Shown here: positions 6,469-6,888 of the stretch, piece by piece
How the letters are laid out: every line of letters begins with the position of its first letter
Numbering within the stretch: position 1 is the stretch's first letter
Source: Syntrophaceae bacterium UBA1163
Lineage (GTDB): Bacteria; Desulfobacterota; BSN033; UBA1163
Length of the DNA stretch: 6,888 bases
Direction: 5' to 3'
Assembly (NCBI GenBank): GCA_002311635.1
Contig: DBZJ01000008.1
Coordinates: forward strand, 967-7,854
Notes under the pieces: generated by a model
Databases searched by the model: none
What the model was told of the DNA's origin: nothing
The model's input: only the letters and a program-made list of their open reading frames with translations
Translations under genes and position numbers: made by a program

Positions 6469-6497
6469 ATTTAATAAACCCGCCTCTACAAAGTCAA
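6469..6497 (-). promoter_or_regulatory. sigma-70-type promoter of the exporter operon
   Basis: On the minus strand TTGACT (6492-6497, 5 of 6), exactly 17 bases, and TTAAAT (6469-6474, 4 of 6) stand 25 bases before the ATG at 6443. The expected start point gives a leader of about 18 bases that includes the AGGAAAG/GAAGAAG ribosome-binding region. Spacing and placement are good; the -10 is only moderate. Confidence 0.55.
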
Positions 6498-6508
6498 ATC
6501 TTTGACTT
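6491..6508. promoter_or_regulatory. 18-base palindrome over the -35 box, probable operator
   Basis: AAGTCAAATCTTTGACTT is perfectly symmetric with 8-base half-sites and a two-base centre. The -35 hexamer of the exporter promoter lies inside it, so a dimeric repressor bound here would block RNA polymerase. The two-base centre suits a protein site better than an RNA hairpin. No regulator gene lies in the window. The factor could be of MarR, TetR or GntR type, but nothing here decides. Confidence 0.55.
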
Positions 6509-6597
6509 CCCGACTGCCCCGTCAGGAATGATGGGCATCGAACGAGTTCGTTGGTTAGGACTACAGCTACGAAGCCGATGTGGTTGGGAAAGAGACT

Positions 6598-6653
6598 ATG
6601 AACGATGTACAATGAACAATGAACTGTTCAAAGTTCATCGTTTAAAGTTCATC
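6598..6653. repeat. inverted pair of 7-base repeat arrays (ATGAACN x4, GTTCATC-type x4)
   Basis: Eight consecutive 7-base units without gaps: ATGAACG, ATGTACA, ATGAACA, ATGAACT, then GTTCAAA, GTTCATC, GTTTAAA, GTTCATC. The orientation flips exactly at 6625/6626, so the 56 bases form an imperfect palindrome with a 7-base period. It is the cleanest of the three such arrays in the window. Confidence 0.8.
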
Positions 6654-6827
6654 GTCCTGACAATAAGGGCATCTCCACTCTTGCCGTAGGACCGTGAGCT
6701 CTTTTTCTGACTGATATTTTGGAAAAAAGGATTATATAAAGAGGAAAGATCGGAACAAAGAAACCCCTTCGTCTCCTAAATCAATCGGAGAAACCGTTTA
6801 AAAGGCAATTTGATCCATCCCCTGCCG

Positions 6828-6842
6828 CCCTTTAGTAAAGGG
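6828..6842. repeat. small palindrome CCCTTTA-G-TAAAGGG in GC-rich repeat-like DNA
   Basis: A perfect 7-base inverted repeat with a one-base centre, followed by a GCCGCCTGCCTGCCC stretch. I recall CCCTTTA...TAAAGGG palindromes as common intergenic repeats in environmental bacterial genomes. No terminator U-tract is present. Confidence 0.5.
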
Positions 6843-6888
6843 GAGCCGCCTGCCTGCCCTGTACCATGCTAGTGTAGTGCGTCTAACG

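Larger units (their letters stand above)
6509..6888. other. 380 bases upstream of the exporter operon with no supportable gene
   Basis: Short open frames here have no ribosome binding site, no recognisable motif and overlap repeats. The minus-strand frame open at the right edge stops after about 29 codons, within palindromic DNA. The stretch holds the 7-base array (6598-6653), a palindrome at 6828-6842 and AT-rich DNA around 6710-6745. No tRNA, terminator or riboswitch was recognised. Confidence 0.6.

Noticed and set aside
6430..6612. 60-codon minus-strand frame upstream of the exporter
   Set aside because: It crosses the promoter and palindrome, begins inside the 7-base array and resembles no family.
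6087..6689. 200-codon plus-strand frame
   Set aside because: It is mostly antisense to the small exporter subunit and continues through the repeat array; the composition is that of a shadow frame.
6731..6736. TATAAT on the minus strand as a promoter -10
   Set aside because: The hexamer is perfect but no good -35 is found at 16-18 bases, and the exporter start is about 290 bases away; a closer and better spaced promoter exists at 6469-6497.

Overview
The window is 6,888 bases of a bacterial chromosome or contig, moderate in GC, with every supportable gene on the minus strand. Read in the direction of transcription (right to left) the order is: a 581-residue ABC exporter half-transporter, a 703-residue partner half-transporter, a 69-residue acidic protein, an 81-residue zinc-ribbon protein, and the N-terminal 483 codons of the ATP-dependent protease Lon, cut by the left edge. 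The Lon frame is open to the edge and is one of the clearest genes here. No marker fixes the taxon. The Lon and exporter sequences, the cysteine-rich small protein and the style of the intergenic palindromes suggest a Desulfobacterota (deltaproteobacterial) or similar Gram-negative lineage; this is a low-confidence inference.

Right part (6444-6888): no gene is supported. Next to the first exporter gene is a good sigma-70-type promoter (TTGACT, 17 bases, TTAAAT) whose -35 box lies inside an 18-base palindrome, a likely operator. Further right are an array of opposed 7-base repeats and a small palindrome.

Middle (2322-6443): two ABC exporter subunits form one heterodimeric pump of the BmrCD/LmrCD/TM287-288 type. 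Their active-site residues are complementary. The 581-residue subunit has a canonical LSGGQ but Asp in place of the catalytic Glu; the 703-residue subunit has the catalytic Glu but a degenerate LSAGE. The dimer should therefore have one catalytic and one degenerate ATP site. The larger subunit has an insertion of about 120 residues between TM1 and TM2, placed like the extracellular domain of BmrD. The two genes are separated by 264 bases filled with GC-rich palindromes, which create a false N-terminal extension of the second gene.

Left part (1-2321): a gap holds a 104-base double-hairpin repeat resembling a MITE, 7-base repeat arrays, and a 31-base inverted repeat beside a promoter. This promoter should drive the two small genes, whose stop and start codons abut. 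Lon follows 156 bases later with its own strong ribosome binding site and possibly its own promoter.

The most unusual non-coding signal is that all three larger gaps contain opposed arrays of 7-base repeats. They differ in sequence from gap to gap but share the period and the inverted layout, and in two gaps palindromic elements lie within the array region. The most unusual coding signal is the 69-residue protein, with two adjacent 11-residue repeats built on D-L-N-x-L-F-P, encoded with the zinc-ribbon protein just upstream of lon.
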